This document shows positions 9,809 to 19,435 of a DNA stretch of 64,000 nucleotides, one piece after another. The stretch covers positions 2,222,686 through 2,286,685 of the forward strand of contig NZ_CM001024.1 of assembly GCF_000160775.2 (NCBI RefSeq), in the 5' to 3' direction. The position numbers were made by a program, and so were the translations under genes. Each line of letters starts with the position of its first letter. Position 1 is the first letter of the stretch. The DNA comes from Aeromicrobium marinum DSM 15272 (lineage in GTDB: Bacteria > Actinomycetota > Actinomycetes > Propionibacteriales > Nocardioidaceae). Below the pieces are notes generated by a model, which saw only the letters and a program-made list of their open reading frames with translations, made no database searches and had not been told where the DNA came from.

Positions 9809-10657
9809 TCAGGCCTCCCCGCGCTCGTCGCCGACCGCGACGGGAACCCCGCGCAGCGAGCCGTACTCGCTCCACGACCCGTCGTAGTTCTTGACCTTCG
9901 GGTACTCCAGGATCTCGTGCAGCACGAACCAGGTGTGCGAGCTGCGCTCACCGATCCTGCAGTAGGCGATCGAGTCCTTGCCCTCGTCGAACCCGACCTC
10001 GGCGTAGAGGTCCTTGAGCTCGTCGTCGCTCTTGAAGGTGCCGTCGTCGTTGGCCGCCTTGCTCCACGGCACGTTGCCCGCCGTCGGGATGTGGCCGGCG
10101 ATCTGCGCGGCCTCCTGGGGAAGGTGGGCCGGGGCCAGCAGGCGACCCGCGTACTCGTCGGGGCTGCGCACGTCGATGAGGTTCTGGCTGCCGATGGCGC
10201 TGACCACCTCGTCGCGGAACGCACGGATCCCGTCGTCGGGCTCGCCGGCCGAGTAGCTCGTGGCCGGGCGGTCGGCGACCTCGGTCGTGAGCTCGCGGCC
10301 GTCCAGCTCCCACTTCTTGCGCCCGCCGTCCAGCAGCCGCAGGTCGGTGTGGCCGTAGTACTTGAGGTACCAGTAGGCGTAGGCGGCGAACCAGTTGTTG
10401 TTGCCGCCGTAGAACACGAGGGTGTCGTCGTTGGCGATGCCACGGTCGGACAGCAGCTGCTCGAGGCGCTCCTTGTCGATGAAGTCGTGGCGGACGCCGT
10501 CCTGCAGGTCCTGGCGCCAGTCGAGCCGGACGGCTCCGCGGATGTGGCCGGTGTCGTAGGCCGAGACGTCCTCGTCGACCTCGATGAGGACGACCTTGGG
10601 GTCGTCGAGGTGGGCTTCGACCCAGTCGGCGTCGACGAGCGCAGTGGCGCGGCTCAT
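9809..10657 (-). CDS. Thiosulfate sulfurtransferase (two rhodanese domains)
   Basis: Transfers sulfane sulfur from thiosulfate or persulfides to acceptors such as cyanide or thiols, forming a cysteine persulfide. The 282-aa protein has two rhodanese domains. The N-terminal domain (about 1-120) is the inactive copy, and the C-terminal domain has the active loop YCRIGERSSHTW with the catalytic Cys. It matches the actinobacterial CysA/SseA type. It follows DUF4395 and precedes DUF1416 in a minus-strand operon probably controlled by a cysteine-sensing leader peptide. Confidence 0.92.
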   Translation of the reverse strand: MSRATALVDADWVEAHLDDPKVVLIEVDEDVSAYDTGHIRGAVRLDWRQDLQDGVRHDFIDKERLEQLLSDRGIANDDTLVFYGGNNNWFAAYAYWYLKYYGHTDLRLLDGGRKKWELDGRELTTEVADRPATSYSAGEPDDGIRAFRDEVVSAIGSQNLIDVRSPDEYAGRLLAPAHLPQEAAQIAGHIPTAGNVPWSKAANDDGTFKSDDELKDLYAEVGFDEGKDSIAYCRIGERSSHTWFVLHEILEYPKVKNYDGSWSEYGSLRGVPVAVGDERGEA

Positions 10658-10743
10658 GGTTCCTCCGTTTCGCCGTGGGAAGTTCCCACGGAAGATGGTG
10701 TGGTGGTCAGGGTGGGCAGTCGGTGTGGTTCAGGCGGGGTGGT

Positions 10744-11217
10744 TCAGGCGGCGCTGGGCGCCAGGCGGCGGACCAGCAGGTACATCTCGCAGCCGAGGCA
10801 GAACCCGACGACCGCGTTCAGCAGCGCGGCGACCAGGGCGAACCCGACCGCCACGAGGGCGACGACCGACGACCCCAGGGCGAACCCCAGGAGCCCGACG
10901 ACGGCGAAGGCCAGGCCGACGAGCTGGGCGAACTGCGGCGGACGGGCGTCCTCGAGCTCGGCCGGGGGCGCGAGCCGGGGCCGGATCGCTCGCGCGAAGA
11001 ACAGGCCGTAGGGCGAGTGCCGGACGCCGAGGAAGGCGCCGATCGCGAAGACGGCGGCCTGGACGGCGAGCAGACCGACGGCGATCGGCGTGGACGCCGA
11101 CGCCGTCAGCAGGACCAGCACGAGGACCGCGGCGGTGATGCCTGCAGCGGCTCGCAGCCCCCGGGGATCGACCTGGGGTGCGCCGGCCGCGACGGGACGG
11201 GAGGTGGACGTGGACAT
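10744..11217 (-). CDS. DUF4395 integral membrane protein
   Basis: A 157-aa membrane protein with about four helices (two at about residues 25-62 and two at about 100-140), ending in the conserved FCLGCEMYLL. That C-x-x-C pair near the last helix is typical of DUF4395 and suggests a thiol role. DUF4395 proteins occur with thioredoxins and sulfurtransferases. The ATG at 11217 has AGGAG five bases upstream. It is the first long gene after the 26-codon leader peptide. Confidence 0.85.
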   Translation of the reverse strand: MSTSTSRPVAAGAPQVDPRGLRAAAGITAAVLVLVLLTASASTPIAVGLLAVQAAVFAIGAFLGVRHSPYGLFFARAIRPRLAPPAELEDARPPQFAQLVGLAFAVVGLLGFALGSSVVALVAVGFALVAALLNAVVGFCLGCEMYLLVRRLAPSAA

Positions 11218-11303
11218 GGGAGCTCCTGGGCGCTGGCCGCGGGACGCGGCAGGGCGGGACCGCGGCGGAAGCCGCGGGAGGTGGACCGGACGGATGGGGT
11301 CGG
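11218..11303 (-). promoter_or_regulatory. Attenuator-like leader with alternative hairpins
   Basis: These 86 bases lie between the leader-peptide stop and the DUF4395 start. On the plus strand, CCGCGGC(GGAA)GCCGCGG at 11260-11277 forms a seven-bp stem and GCCGCG(GGA)CGCGGC at 11236-11250 a six-bp stem. The GCCGCG blocks could also pair with each other. Such mutually exclusive stems fit an attenuator that responds to translation of the upstream peptide. The mechanism is inferred. Confidence 0.5.
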
Positions 11304-11384
11304 TCAGCGAGCGCGACACAGCGCGGAGCGCGTACGGCAGTTGTCGACCGCCAGGCGCCGCGTCAGGTGGGTGTGCTCGAGCAT
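11304..11384 (-). CDS. 26-aa cysteine-containing leader peptide
   Basis: A 26-codon reading frame whose C-terminal half, RLAVDNCRTRSALCR, matches the recurring actinobacterial leader-peptide pattern VDxxRxxxALCR found upstream of sulfur-metabolism genes. In mycobacteria, polycysteine leaders of this kind attenuate a syntenic sulfurtransferase/DUF4395/DUF1416 operon in response to cysteine (established for Ms5788A). Here the two Cys codons are at positions 16 and 23. The ATG is six bases after a TACTCT box and has no ribosome-binding site, so it is probably translated from a leaderless transcript. Confidence 0.7.
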   Translation of the reverse strand: MLEHTHLTRRLAVDNCRTRSALCRAR

Positions 11385-11390
11385 GTGAAC

Positions 11391-11396
11391 AGAGTA
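11391..11396 (-). promoter_or_regulatory. -10 box of a leaderless promoter
   Basis: On the minus strand TACTCT (TANNNT type) ends six bases before the leader-peptide ATG at 11384, the spacing expected when transcription starts at the A of the start codon. The -35 region is weak (TGTTCC at 17-bp spacing). Confidence 0.5.
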
Positions 11397-11463
11397 CGGA
11401 GCCCGACCCGGCGGAACACCTCGGTGTCCCAGATGATGGACATTCATCCCAGGATGCGGACAA

Positions 11464-11916
11464 CTATCCCTGCGACGGGCCACCGACCGCTGCGATCGCA
11501 GCCTCGACCTGGTCCCGCGACGGCAGTCCCGAGGCCCGCCCGACGACCCGCCCGGAGCCGTCCAGCACCAGCACGGTGGGGGTGCGCAGGATGCCGAGCC
11601 GGCGGACCAGGTCGAGGTGGGCCTCGGCGTCGATCTCGACGTGGCGCACGTCCGAGCGGCCGGCCACCACGTCGTGCAGCAACGCGCGGGTCGCACGGCA
11701 CGGACTGCAGAACGCGCTCGAGAACTGTACGAGACTGACGCGCGACCCCAGCTCACCGCCGATCTCCGCCGCCGTGAGCCGCTCACCCGTCATGGCCTCG
11801 GACGGGGCGGAACGGGGCGGGGCGACCTCGCGGAAGCGACCGTTGCGGCGACGCATCAGCAGCGCGAGCGCGAAGGTCACGACGATCGCGACGGCCAGCA
11901 CCCAGATCCCGGTCAC
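11464..11916 (-). CDS. Membrane-anchored thioredoxin-fold protein
   Basis: A 150-aa protein with an N-terminal transmembrane helix (about residues 4-20), a stop-transfer RRR, and a thioredoxin fold from about residue 50. The active-site motif is C-S-P-C in SSAFCSPCRATR, and the cis-Pro loop is RTPTVLVLDG. It probably reduces or shuttles disulfides at the membrane. It lies between the leader peptide and a membrane protein, at the same relative position as mycobacterial ThiX/Rv0816c (recalled synteny). It starts with GTG. Confidence 0.85.
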   Translation of the reverse strand: MTGIWVLAVAIVVTFALALLMRRRNGRFREVAPPRSAPSEAMTGERLTAAEIGGELGSRVSLVQFSSAFCSPCRATRALLHDVVAGRSDVRHVEIDAEAHLDLVRRLGILRTPTVLVLDGSGRVVGRASGLPSRDQVEAAIAAVGGPSQG

Positions 11917-11936
11917 GCGTCCAGCCTACGTCGGCG

Positions 11937-12737
11937 TCAGAAGGCCGTGACGAGCTGACCGCCGACGTGCACCACGGGCGCGGTGAGCGCGACGGAGAGC
12001 GCGCCGGGGAACCCCCACCCGGCAGCGGCGTGCCGACGCGCCTTGGCCCAGGCGCGCCCGAGGACCTGCCCGAGGACCGCGAACAGACCGACCGCCAGAC
12101 CGACCGTGACCCCGAAGACAGGAGTGAGCGACGAGTCCAGCACGATCGCCGCGGCCGCCCCGCCAGCACCACCGGCGGTGATCGCCAGCGAGCCGCAGAT
12201 CCACCGGTCGAGCGGCACCGTCCACGTCAGCAGGGACGCCGCCACGGCAGCAGCACCGATGACCACGACCTCGGGGCCGTTGACGGCCTGCACCGCGCTG
12301 ATCCAGCCGACCGACAACGAAGCGAACATCGTCAGGGTGACCGCGTAGCCGGTCGAGCTCACCAGGTCGCGCCGGCCGTCGGACCTCAGCATCTGAGACA
12401 CGAGGGCCAGCATGACGCCGACGGCGACGGCGGGAAGGATGCCGGCCAGCGTGCCGCTCGCCACCCCGCCCGAGCTGCCCGAGACCGAACCCTCGGCGCC
12501 GACCAGCACGGACGGACGCACCGTGACGACGGTCGCCACGGTGGCCGCAGCGACCGTGGCGGCGACCTTGGGGGTCCGCACCGAACGGCCGCGGGCGTCC
12601 GCCGGGGGCGGGGCGGCCGCGACGAGGACCTGCACGACGGCCACGGTCACGGCGACCAGCCACACCTCCGCGTGGGCCGCGAGCGAGATGACGGCGACCA
12701 ACGCGATCGAGAGGGCGGTCGGAGCGAGGCGGGACAC
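11937..12737 (-). CDS. Polytopic membrane protein, unknown function
   Basis: About 266 aa with roughly eight hydrophobic helices and few soluble loops; a short polar loop, [15 protein letters not shown], follows the first hairpin. No motif I can name is present. The start is uncertain: a GTG at 12737 gives a plausible first helix, with GGAG directly adjacent. The gene sits between the thioredoxin and MoaD-like genes, where mycobacteria have a conserved exported or membrane protein (Rv0817c position), so it is probably an ortholog. Confidence 0.6.
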   Translation of the reverse strand: MSRLAPTALSIALVAVISLAAHAEVWLVAVTVAVVQVLVAAAPPPADARGRSVRTPKVAATVAAATVATVVTVRPSVLVGAEGSVSGSSGGVASGTLAGILPAVAVGVMLALVSQMLRSDGRRDLVSSTGYAVTLTMFASLSVGWISAVQAVNGPEVVVIGAAAVAASLLTWTVPLDRWICGSLAITAGGAGGAAAAIVLDSSLTPVFGVTVGLAVGLFAVLGQVLGRAWAKARRHAAAGWGFPGALSVALTAPVVHVGGQLVTAF

Positions 12738-12805
12738 CTCCGCATGATCGCACCGCCGTCCGACGTGCCACCGCACCGCAGCCGACACGCCGATGGGGGA
12801 CGTCG

Positions 12806-13099
12806 TCAGCCGCCGGCGAAGGGCGGGAGGAACTCCACCGTGGTGCGCGTCCGCAGCTGCACCGACGCGGGATCCCGGGAGCCGACGGCGACGCCCTCGA
12901 CCAGCACCGAGCAGGCGTCCACGACATCGGAGAACCGCCGGTCGGCCGGGCGTCGGCGGGTGATCTCGGCCATGACGCCGGCCAGGGTGGTGGCCGCCAC
13001 GAGCTCGCTCTCGGTGCCCGCTGCGGCCTTCGCCCCGCCCCAGTACCGGCACGTGACGACGGTCACCCGTTCGTCATTCGATGGAGATCTGGACGTCAT
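12806..13099 (-). CDS. MoaD/ThiS-family ubiquitin-like sulfur carrier
   Basis: Small beta-grasp sulfur-carrier protein. The C-terminus ends in the diagnostic PPFAGG di-glycine, which is adenylated and thiocarboxylated in MoaD and ThiS proteins. The core reads [15 protein letters not shown], typical of MoaD. A dedicated target pathway cannot be read from the sequence; sulfurtransferases nearby could supply the sulfur. The ATG at 13099 gives 97 aa; a GTG at 13066 giving 86 aa fits the family N-terminus better, and neither has a strong ribosome-binding site. Confidence 0.8.
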   Translation of the reverse strand: MTSRSPSNDERVTVVTCRYWGGAKAAAGTESELVAATTLAGVMAEITRRRPADRRFSDVVDACSVLVEGVAVGSRDPASVQLRTRTTVEFLPPFAGG

Positions 13100-13183
13100 C
13101 TGGGATATTCTGTCTCATGCAATGAGGCCATGGTGATGATTTCACCTGGCCTCGTCCTGTATCCGGGTTACATCGGAGGCACC

Positions 13184-13897
13184 ATGTCGCACCTGCTCCT
13201 GCTGACCAAGAGCACGCAGTCGTCGGTGGAGGTGCTGCCCGCTCTGGCCCTGCTGCCCCACCACGTGCGCATCCTCCCCGCCGAGGCCAGCGCCCTGCTC
13301 GACGCCCCACCCTGCGACGCCGTGCTCGTCGACGGTCGCCACGACCTCGCCCAGGTCCGCAGCCTGACCCGTGTCATCCGCACCACCGGCATCGAGTGCC
13401 CCCTGATCGTCATCCTGACCGAGGGCGGTCTCGCCGTCGCCGCCGCCGACTGGGGCATGGACGACGTCCTGCTCACCACCGCCGGGCCGGCCGAGCTCGA
13501 GGCCCGGCTGCGGCTCGGCATCGGCCGGATCGCGGCCGCCGGCGACGGTCCGGGCGAGACCCACGTGATCTCCTCCAGCGGTCTGGTGGTCGACGACGCC
13601 ACCTACACCGCCAAGCTCGAGGGCCGCACGCTCGACCTCACCTTCAAGGAGTTCGAGCTGCTCAAGTTCCTCGCCCAGCACCCCGGCCGGGTCTTCACCC
13701 GCCAGCAGCTGCTGCAGGAGGTGTGGGGCTACGACTACTTCGGCGGCACCCGCACGGTCGACGTCCACGTGCGCCGGCTGCGCGCCAAGCTGGGCACCGA
13801 CCACGAGACCCTGATCGGCACCGTCCGCAACGTCGGCTACCGGTTCGTCGCGACCAAGACCGAGCCCGCGCGCGACTCCGCCGACGCCCGCGCCTGA
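13184..13897 (+). CDS. glnR: GlnR-type orphan OmpR-family response regulator
   Basis: Global nitrogen regulator of actinobacteria, binding promoters of glutamine synthetase and ammonium genes. The 237-aa protein has an atypical receiver domain (residues 1-115; VLVDGRHDL around the pseudo-phosphorylation site, without the usual acidic pocket). It ends in an OmpR/PhoB winged helix with [22 protein letters not shown] and the recognition segment [23 protein letters not shown] lies four bases before the ATG at 13184. It is followed by accD and mshD; the mshD/pst neighbourhood resembles mycobacterial Rv0818. Confidence 0.88.
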   Translation: MSHLLLLTKSTQSSVEVLPALALLPHHVRILPAEASALLDAPPCDAVLVDGRHDLAQVRSLTRVIRTTGIECPLIVILTEGGLAVAAADWGMDDVLLTTAGPAELEARLRLGIGRIAAAGDGPGETHVISSSGLVVDDATYTAKLEGRTLDLTFKEFELLKFLAQHPGRVFTRQQLLQEVWGYDYFGGTRTVDVHVRRLRAKLGTDHETLIGTVRNVGYRFVATKTEPARDSADARA

Positions 13898-13904
13898 CTC
13901 CCCC

Positions 13905-15329
13905 GTGACCCACCTGACCGTCCACGACCTGATGGACCTGGTGCTGGACGCCGGCTCCGTGCAGTCGTGGGACACCCCGGTCGACATCAGCGGGCACGCC
14001 CCGTCGTACCGGCGCGAGCTGGAGGCGGCGGCCGAGCGGGCCGGCACCGACGAGTCCGTGCTGACGGGTCGCGCCACGATGCAGGGCCGACCGGTCGCCT
14101 TCGTCGTCAACGAGTTCCGGTTCCTGGCCGGGTCCATCGGGCGCGCCGCAGCCGACCGCATCGTCGCGGCCGTCCGGCGGGCGACCGCCGAAGGGCTGCC
14201 CATCCTCGCTGCCACCTCCTCGGGTGGCACCCGTATGCAGGAGGGCACCCCCGCCTTCGTGCGGATGATCGACATCAGCCGCGCCATCATGGACCACCGC
14301 GCGGCCGGACTGCCGTACCTGGTGTACCTGCGCCACCCCACCACCGGAGGCGTGTTCGCGTCGTGGGGCTCACTGGGCCACATCCGGATCGCCGAGCCGG
14401 GTGCACTGATCGGCTTCCTGGGGCCCAAGGTCTACGAGCTGCTCGAGGGCAAGCCGTTCCCTCCGGGGGTGCAGACCGCCCAGAACCTCGCCCAGCACGG
14501 GATCATCGACGCCGTCGTCTTCCCCGAGGAGCTGCCGTCGGTCGTCGACCGTGCCCTGGCCCTCCTGGTCGACGGGCCGCAGCCGCGTTCCCTCGAACGA
14601 CGGGCGGGCCACGGCGGGCCGCGACGCGGCACGTGGGAGTCCATCGAGCTGACGCGAGCCCCGGGCCGCGCCGGTGTGCGGGAGGTCCTGCGCTACGGCA
14701 GCGACGCCACCATCCGCCTGCAGGGCACCGGGGAGGGCGAGCGGGACACCGCGATGATCGTGGCGCTGGCCCGCCTCGACGGTCAGCCGTGCGTGGTCAT
14801 CGGCCAGGACCGCTCCACGCAGACCAAGGACAACCCGATGGGACCGGCGGCCCTGCGGGAGGCCCGGCGCGGCATGCGGCTGGCCGAGGAGCTGCACCTG
14901 CCGCTGGTCTCGTTCATCGACACCCCCGGCGCCGAGCTCTCGCCGGAGGCCGAGCAGGGCGCGATCGCCGGCGAGATCGCCCGCTGCATCAGCCAGATGT
15001 CGATCCTGACCGTGCCGACCGTGTCGGTGCTGCTGGGCCAGGGCTGTGGCGGCGGAGCGTTGGCGCTGCTGCCGGCCGACGTCGTGGTCGCGGCCGAGAA
15101 CGCGTGGCTGTCGCCCCTGCCGCCCGAGGGGGCCAGCGCGATCGTGCACGGCGACGTCGACCATGCCGCCGAGATGGCCGAGGCCCAGCAGGTCAGCGCC
15201 GTCGCCCTGCACGGACACGGCGTGGTGCACCACCTGGTGCCCGAGTACGCCGACGACGACGCCGAGTCGTTCGCCCGGGCGATGGCCGCCGAGGTGGCGG
15301 TCCGCATCGAGACCCTGCGGTCACCGTGA
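13905..15329 (+). CDS. Acetyl-CoA carboxylase carboxyltransferase, fused beta-alpha subunits
   Basis: Transfers a carboxyl group from carboxybiotin to acetyl-CoA or a related acyl-CoA. The 474-aa protein contains the AccD (beta) domain first, with the oxyanion segment SSGGTRMQEGT near residue 105, and the AccA (alpha) domain second, with TPGAELSPEAEQGAIAG and GQGCGGGALALLPAD. The zinc-finger region of AccD is absent. This compact fused form resembles mycobacterial AccD3. The GTG at 13905 lies seven bases after the glnR stop, and the 3' end overlaps mshD by four bases, so the three genes probably form an operon. Confidence 0.87.
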   Translation: MTHLTVHDLMDLVLDAGSVQSWDTPVDISGHAPSYRRELEAAAERAGTDESVLTGRATMQGRPVAFVVNEFRFLAGSIGRAAADRIVAAVRRATAEGLPILAATSSGGTRMQEGTPAFVRMIDISRAIMDHRAAGLPYLVYLRHPTTGGVFASWGSLGHIRIAEPGALIGFLGPKVYELLEGKPFPPGVQTAQNLAQHGIIDAVVFPEELPSVVDRALALLVDGPQPRSLERRAGHGGPRRGTWESIELTRAPGRAGVREVLRYGSDATIRLQGTGEGERDTAMIVALARLDGQPCVVIGQDRSTQTKDNPMGPAALREARRGMRLAEELHLPLVSFIDTPGAELSPEAEQGAIAGEIARCISQMSILTVPTVSVLLGQGCGGGALALLPADVVVAAENAWLSPLPPEGASAIVHGDVDHAAEMAEAQQVSAVALHGHGVVHHLVPEYADDDAESFARAMAAEVAVRIETLRSP

Positions 15330-16150
15330 GCCTGCTCGACCTGGCTGCGTCGGTCGCCGCGCACGACGGCGTCGACCCGCTCAACGAGGCCTCCCGCCTG
15401 GCGCTCGACGCCGGCGACCCCCCACGCGTCGACCACCGGATCGAGGTGGGCGGCCGGCTCGTGGCCGCCGCGTTCTCCGCAGGCGAGGCGCCGGTCGAGA
15501 TCCTCGTGGCGCCGACCCACCGCCGAGGCGGTCTGGGCGGGCGGTTGCTCGACCTGTGCCGTACCGACGGCGAGACCGGGTTCTGGGCCCACGGCGACCT
15601 GGTCCCCGCCCGGGCGCTGGCCGGCTCCCGTGGCCTGTCGGCGGGGCGGACCCTGCTGGTGCTGCGGCTGCGGATGCCGCAGGCTCCCGCCCGCGAGACC
15701 GTCCCCGACGGGGTGACGCTGAGGACCTTCGAGGACGCCGACGCCGAGGCGGTGGTGACTGTGAACGCGCGAGCCTTCGCCGACCATCCCGAGCAGGGCG
15801 CGATGGACCTGGCCGACTTCCGGCGCCGCGCGGCCGCCGACTGGTTCGACCCGGCGGGGCTGTTCGTCGCCGAGCGCGACGGCGCCGTGGTGGGGTTCCA
15901 CTGGACCAAGGTCGAACCCGCCCCCGACGGGGAGCTCCTCGGCGAGGTGTACGTGGTCGGGGTCGATCCGTCGGAGCACGGCAAGGGGCTGGGGACGGCC
16001 CTGACCGCGCGCGGCCTGCGCCACCTGTTCGAGTCCGGCGTGCGCGTGGTCGATCTCTACGTCGAGGGCGACAACGAGGCGGCCCTCACCGTCTACCGGC
16101 GGCTCGGCTTCGACGAGCACGCCCGCGACACCCTGTACCGCGCCCCCTGA
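15326..16150 (+). CDS. mshD: Mycothiol synthase
   Basis: Final step of mycothiol synthesis: acetylates Cys-GlcN-Ins with acetyl-CoA. The 274-aa protein has two GNAT domains. The N-terminal one is degenerate but keeps RRGGLGGRLL, and the C-terminal one has the acetyl-CoA loop GVDPSEHGKGLGTALT and the conserved end YVEGDNEAALTVYRRLGF. The GTG at 15326 overlaps the accD stop (GTGA). Its presence marks the host as an actinomycete that uses mycothiol as its main thiol. Confidence 0.92.
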   Translation: MSLLDLAASVAAHDGVDPLNEASRLALDAGDPPRVDHRIEVGGRLVAAAFSAGEAPVEILVAPTHRRGGLGGRLLDLCRTDGETGFWAHGDLVPARALAGSRGLSAGRTLLVLRLRMPQAPARETVPDGVTLRTFEDADAEAVVTVNARAFADHPEQGAMDLADFRRRAAADWFDPAGLFVAERDGAVVGFHWTKVEPAPDGELLGEVYVVGVDPSEHGKGLGTALTARGLRHLFESGVRVVDLYVEGDNEAALTVYRRLGFDEHARDTLYRAP

Positions 16151-16178
16151 GGGCCCCGCGCTCGCTCCCCGCGCTCGG

Positions 16179-17222
16179 TCAGGACAGACCGCGCTGCAGG
16201 GCGCGCGAGATCCGCGCCACCGCAGCGGGAGCGGAGCGACCGAACGACACCATGTTGGCGTAGCCGTGGATCAGCCCCTCCTCGCACAGGTACTCCACCG
16301 TGACGCCGGCCGACCGCATCAGCTCGGCGTACGCGAGACCCTCGTCGAGCAGCGGGTCGAAGCCGGCGGTGACCACGAACGCGGGCGCCACACCCGAGAC
16401 GTCGCCGTGCAGCGGTGACAGGCGCGGGTCGGAGCGGTCCTCGTCACCCAGCAGGTAGTTCTCCTCGGCCAGGTCCATGAACCCGGTGGTGAGGAAGAAC
16501 CCGGTGCCGAACCGCTCCCGGCTGGGCGCGCGCTCGGCGAAGTCGGTCGCCGGGTAGATGAGCAGCTGGAACGCCGGCGCCTGCCCGTCCTCGCGGGCGG
16601 CCCGCTGCGCCACACCCGCCGCCAGGTTGCCTCCGGCGCTGTCGCCGCCGACCGCGATGCGGGACGGGTCGATGCCCAGGCCGACCGCGTGGTCGCGCAC
16701 CCAGGTCCAGGCGGCCCACGCGTCGTCGGTCGCGGCGGGGAACGGGGCCTCCGGCGCGAGCCGGTAGTCGACCGACACGACCCGGACCTGCGCCTGCTCG
16801 GCGAGGGTCCGGCAGAGCGCGTCGTGGGTGTCGAGCGACCCGTAGATCCAGCCACCACCGTGGTAGAACACGAGCGCGGCCGAGGTGCCGCGCAGCCCGC
16901 GAGGCGTGTAGAACCGCACGGGGAGCCGGCCGCCGGGCCCGGGGACGGTGCGCTCGGTCACCGCGCCGACCACCGGGGACCCGCCGACGAGCTGGGACTG
17001 CTCGGCCACGATCTTGCGCCCCTTGGTCACCGGCACGTCCTCGACGGAGGGCCCGGCCAGGCCCTGCAGCTTCAGCAGCAGCTGCATCTCGACGTCCAGC
17101 CGCTTGCCGTCGACCACCACGGGCGAGCCGGCCAGGGTCGCCAGCACCCGGCGCGGCAGCCGCATCAGACCTCGCGACCCGGTGTCGCGTGCGCCGATCA
17201 ACAGGTCAGGGACAGTCACCAT
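16179..17222 (-). CDS. Alpha/beta hydrolase, HSL-family esterase
   Basis: Carboxylesterase/lipase of the hormone-sensitive-lipase family. The oxyanion motif HGGG is present ([12 protein letters not shown]), as are the nucleophile elbow GDSAGG, the acid in DPLLDEG and the catalytic histidine in IHGYANM. It is 347 aa with an N-terminal cap of about 85 residues, usual for the family. The substrate is unknown. The ATG at 17222 was chosen; a GTG at 17240 is possible, and no clear ribosome-binding site supports either. It is divergent from ppk by 57 bases. Confidence 0.88.
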   Translation of the reverse strand: MVTVPDLLIGARDTGSRGLMRLPRRVLATLAGSPVVVDGKRLDVEMQLLLKLQGLAGPSVEDVPVTKGRKIVAEQSQLVGGSPVVGAVTERTVPGPGGRLPVRFYTPRGLRGTSAALVFYHGGGWIYGSLDTHDALCRTLAEQAQVRVVSVDYRLAPEAPFPAATDDAWAAWTWVRDHAVGLGIDPSRIAVGGDSAGGNLAAGVAQRAAREDGQAPAFQLLIYPATDFAERAPSRERFGTGFFLTTGFMDLAEENYLLGDEDRSDPRLSPLHGDVSGVAPAFVVTAGFDPLLDEGLAYAELMRSAGVTVEYLCEEGLIHGYANMVSFGRSAPAAVARISRALQRGLS

Positions 17223-17279
17223 GGCGGCAAGGTATCGCACCGGGGACGGTTCACCGTCGCGTCACCCGAACCTGTCACC

Positions 17280-19424
17280 ATGGGCAGCATGGACAGTGCT
17301 GACCTCGAGGTCTCGGACGCAGGATCCCCCGACGAGTTCGATGTCGACCCGCCCTACGACTCCACGTCCGGCGAGCTGCCCTCCGACCGCTTCCTCGACC
17401 GTGAGCTGTCGTGGATCGCGTTCAACGCCCGCGTGCTCGAGCTGGCCGAGGACCCCGAGCTGCCGCTGCTCGAGCGGACCCGGTTCCTCGCGATCTTCGC
17501 CAGCAACCTGGACGAGTTCTTCATGGTGCGCATCGCCGGCCTCAAGCGCCGGATCGCCGCCGGTGTCGCCGTGCCGTCGGCCAGCGGGCTCAACCCCAAG
17601 GAGGTCCTGGCCCGCAGCTTCGCCGCCAGCCACGACCTGATGCTGCGCCACAGCCACCTCTTCCGCGACACGATCGTCGGCGAGCTGCGGGCCGAGGGCA
17701 TCGAGGTCCTGCACTGGGACGACCTCGACCCCGAGGAGCGGGACCGGGTCAGCACCACCTACCGCGAGCGGGTCTTCCCCGTGCTCACCCCGTTGGCCGT
17801 CGATCCCGCCCACCCGTTCCCCTACATCTCCGGGCTCTCGCTCAACCTCGCCCTGGTGCTGCGCAACCCCGACTCGGGCAAGGAGCACTTCGCCCGAGTC
17901 AAGGTGCCGCCCATCATCGACCGGTGGGTCGAGGTCTCGCCGCAGCGGTTCCTGCCGCTCGAGGACGTCATCGCGGCCCACCTCGACCTGCTGTTCCCGG
18001 GGATGGAGGTCATGGCGCACCACGCCTTCCGCGTGACCCGCAACGAGGACCTCGAGGTCGAGGAGGACGACGCCGAGAACCTCCTGAAGGCGCTCGAGCA
18101 GGAGCTGTTGCGCCGCAAGTTCGGCCCCCCGGTGCGCCTGGAGGTCGAGACGTCCATCTCGGCCGACGTGCTCGACCTGCTGGTGTCCGAGCTGGGCGTC
18201 CGCGCCGACGAGGTCGTCCACCTCGACGGTCCGCTCGACCTGCGGTCGCTCAACGAGATCGCCGACGTCGACCGTCCCGAGCTGAAGTTCGAGGCGTTCG
18301 TCCCGGGCACCCACGAACACCTCGCCGAGGTCGAGACCGCCAGCCCCGCCGACATGTTCAGCGCCCTGCGCAAGCGTGACGTGCTGGTGCACCACCCGTA
18401 CGACTCGTTCGCCACCAGCGTGCAGCGGTTCATCGAGCAGGCGGCCGCCGATCCCAAGGTGCTGGCCATCAAGCAGACGCTCTACCGCACCTCCGGCGAC
18501 TCGCCCATCATCGACTCCCTCATCGACGCCGCCCGCTCCGGCAAACAGGTCCTCGTGCTCGTCGAGATCAAGGCCCGCTTCGACGAGCAGGCCAACATCC
18601 GGTGGGCCCGCAAGCTGGAGCGGGCCGGCTGCCACGTCGTGTACGGCATCGTCGGATTGAAGACCCACTGCAAGCTCGCGCTGGTGCTGCGCGACGAGCC
18701 CGACGGGCTGCGCCGGTACGCCCACATCGGCACCGGCAACTACAACCCCAAGACCGCCCGGCACTACGAGGACCTGGGCCTGCTGACGTCGGACCCCGAC
18801 ATCACGCACGACCTCACCGACCTGTTCAACAACCTGTCGGGGTTCAGCCAGAAGACCGAGTACCGCAGCCTGCTGGTCGCGCCGGCCCGCCTGCGACAGG
18901 GCCTGCTCGACCGCATCGACCGCGAGATCGAGCACCACCGCGCCGGTCGCGGCGGTGCGGTGCGGTTCAAGGTCAACTCGTTGGTCGACGAGGAGCTCAT
19001 CGACAAGCTCTACGAGGCGTCCCGCGCCGGGGTGCCGGTCGACCTGGTCGTCCGTGGCATCTGCGCGATCCGTCCCGGTGTCCCCGGCCTGAGCGAGAAC
19101 ATCCGCGCCGTCAGCGTGCTCGGCCGGTTCCTCGAGCACAGCCGCGTCTACTGGTTCGGCGGCGGCGGCGAGCCGGAGGCCTGGATCGGCTCCGCCGACC
19201 TGATGCACCGCAACCTCGACCGACGGGTCGAGGTGCTGGTGTCGATCCCGTCGGCCTCCCACGTCGAGCGGCTGGGCGACCTGCTGGCGCTCTCCGCCGA
19301 CGACGACACGTCGTCGTGGCACCTCGGGCCCGACGGGGAGTGGGTGCGGCACGTCGGCTCGGTCGACCTGCAGGCGTCGCTCATCGACAAGGCCCGTCGG
19401 CGCCGCTCGCGCGCCACGACCTGA
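17280..19424 (+). CDS. ppk: Polyphosphate kinase 1
   Basis: Reversibly makes polyphosphate from ATP. The 714-aa protein contains all PPK1 domains: N-terminal [19 protein letters not shown], the middle [15 protein letters not shown] region, and the catalytic C1/C2 domains. The [24 protein letters not shown] segment carries the autophosphorylated histidine. The phospholipase-D-like second histidine region ([22 protein letters not shown]) is intact. The ATG at 17280 or nearby ATG at 17289 may start translation. It is grouped with mutT1, pst and pit genes in a phosphate-metabolism neighbourhood. Confidence 0.95.
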   Translation: MGSMDSADLEVSDAGSPDEFDVDPPYDSTSGELPSDRFLDRELSWIAFNARVLELAEDPELPLLERTRFLAIFASNLDEFFMVRIAGLKRRIAAGVAVPSASGLNPKEVLARSFAASHDLMLRHSHLFRDTIVGELRAEGIEVLHWDDLDPEERDRVSTTYRERVFPVLTPLAVDPAHPFPYISGLSLNLALVLRNPDSGKEHFARVKVPPIIDRWVEVSPQRFLPLEDVIAAHLDLLFPGMEVMAHHAFRVTRNEDLEVEEDDAENLLKALEQELLRRKFGPPVRLEVETSISADVLDLLVSELGVRADEVVHLDGPLDLRSLNEIADVDRPELKFEAFVPGTHEHLAEVETASPADMFSALRKRDVLVHHPYDSFATSVQRFIEQAAADPKVLAIKQTLYRTSGDSPIIDSLIDAARSGKQVLVLVEIKARFDEQANIRWARKLERAGCHVVYGIVGLKTHCKLALVLRDEPDGLRRYAHIGTGNYNPKTARHYEDLGLLTSDPDITHDLTDLFNNLSGFSQKTEYRSLLVAPARLRQGLLDRIDREIEHHRAGRGGAVRFKVNSLVDEELIDKLYEASRAGVPVDLVVRGICAIRPGVPGLSENIRAVSVLGRFLEHSRVYWFGGGGEPEAWIGSADLMHRNLDRRVEVLVSIPSASHVERLGDLLALSADDDTSSWHLGPDGEWVRHVGSVDLQASLIDKARRRRSRATT

Positions 19425-19435
19425 TCCCGCGCGGG

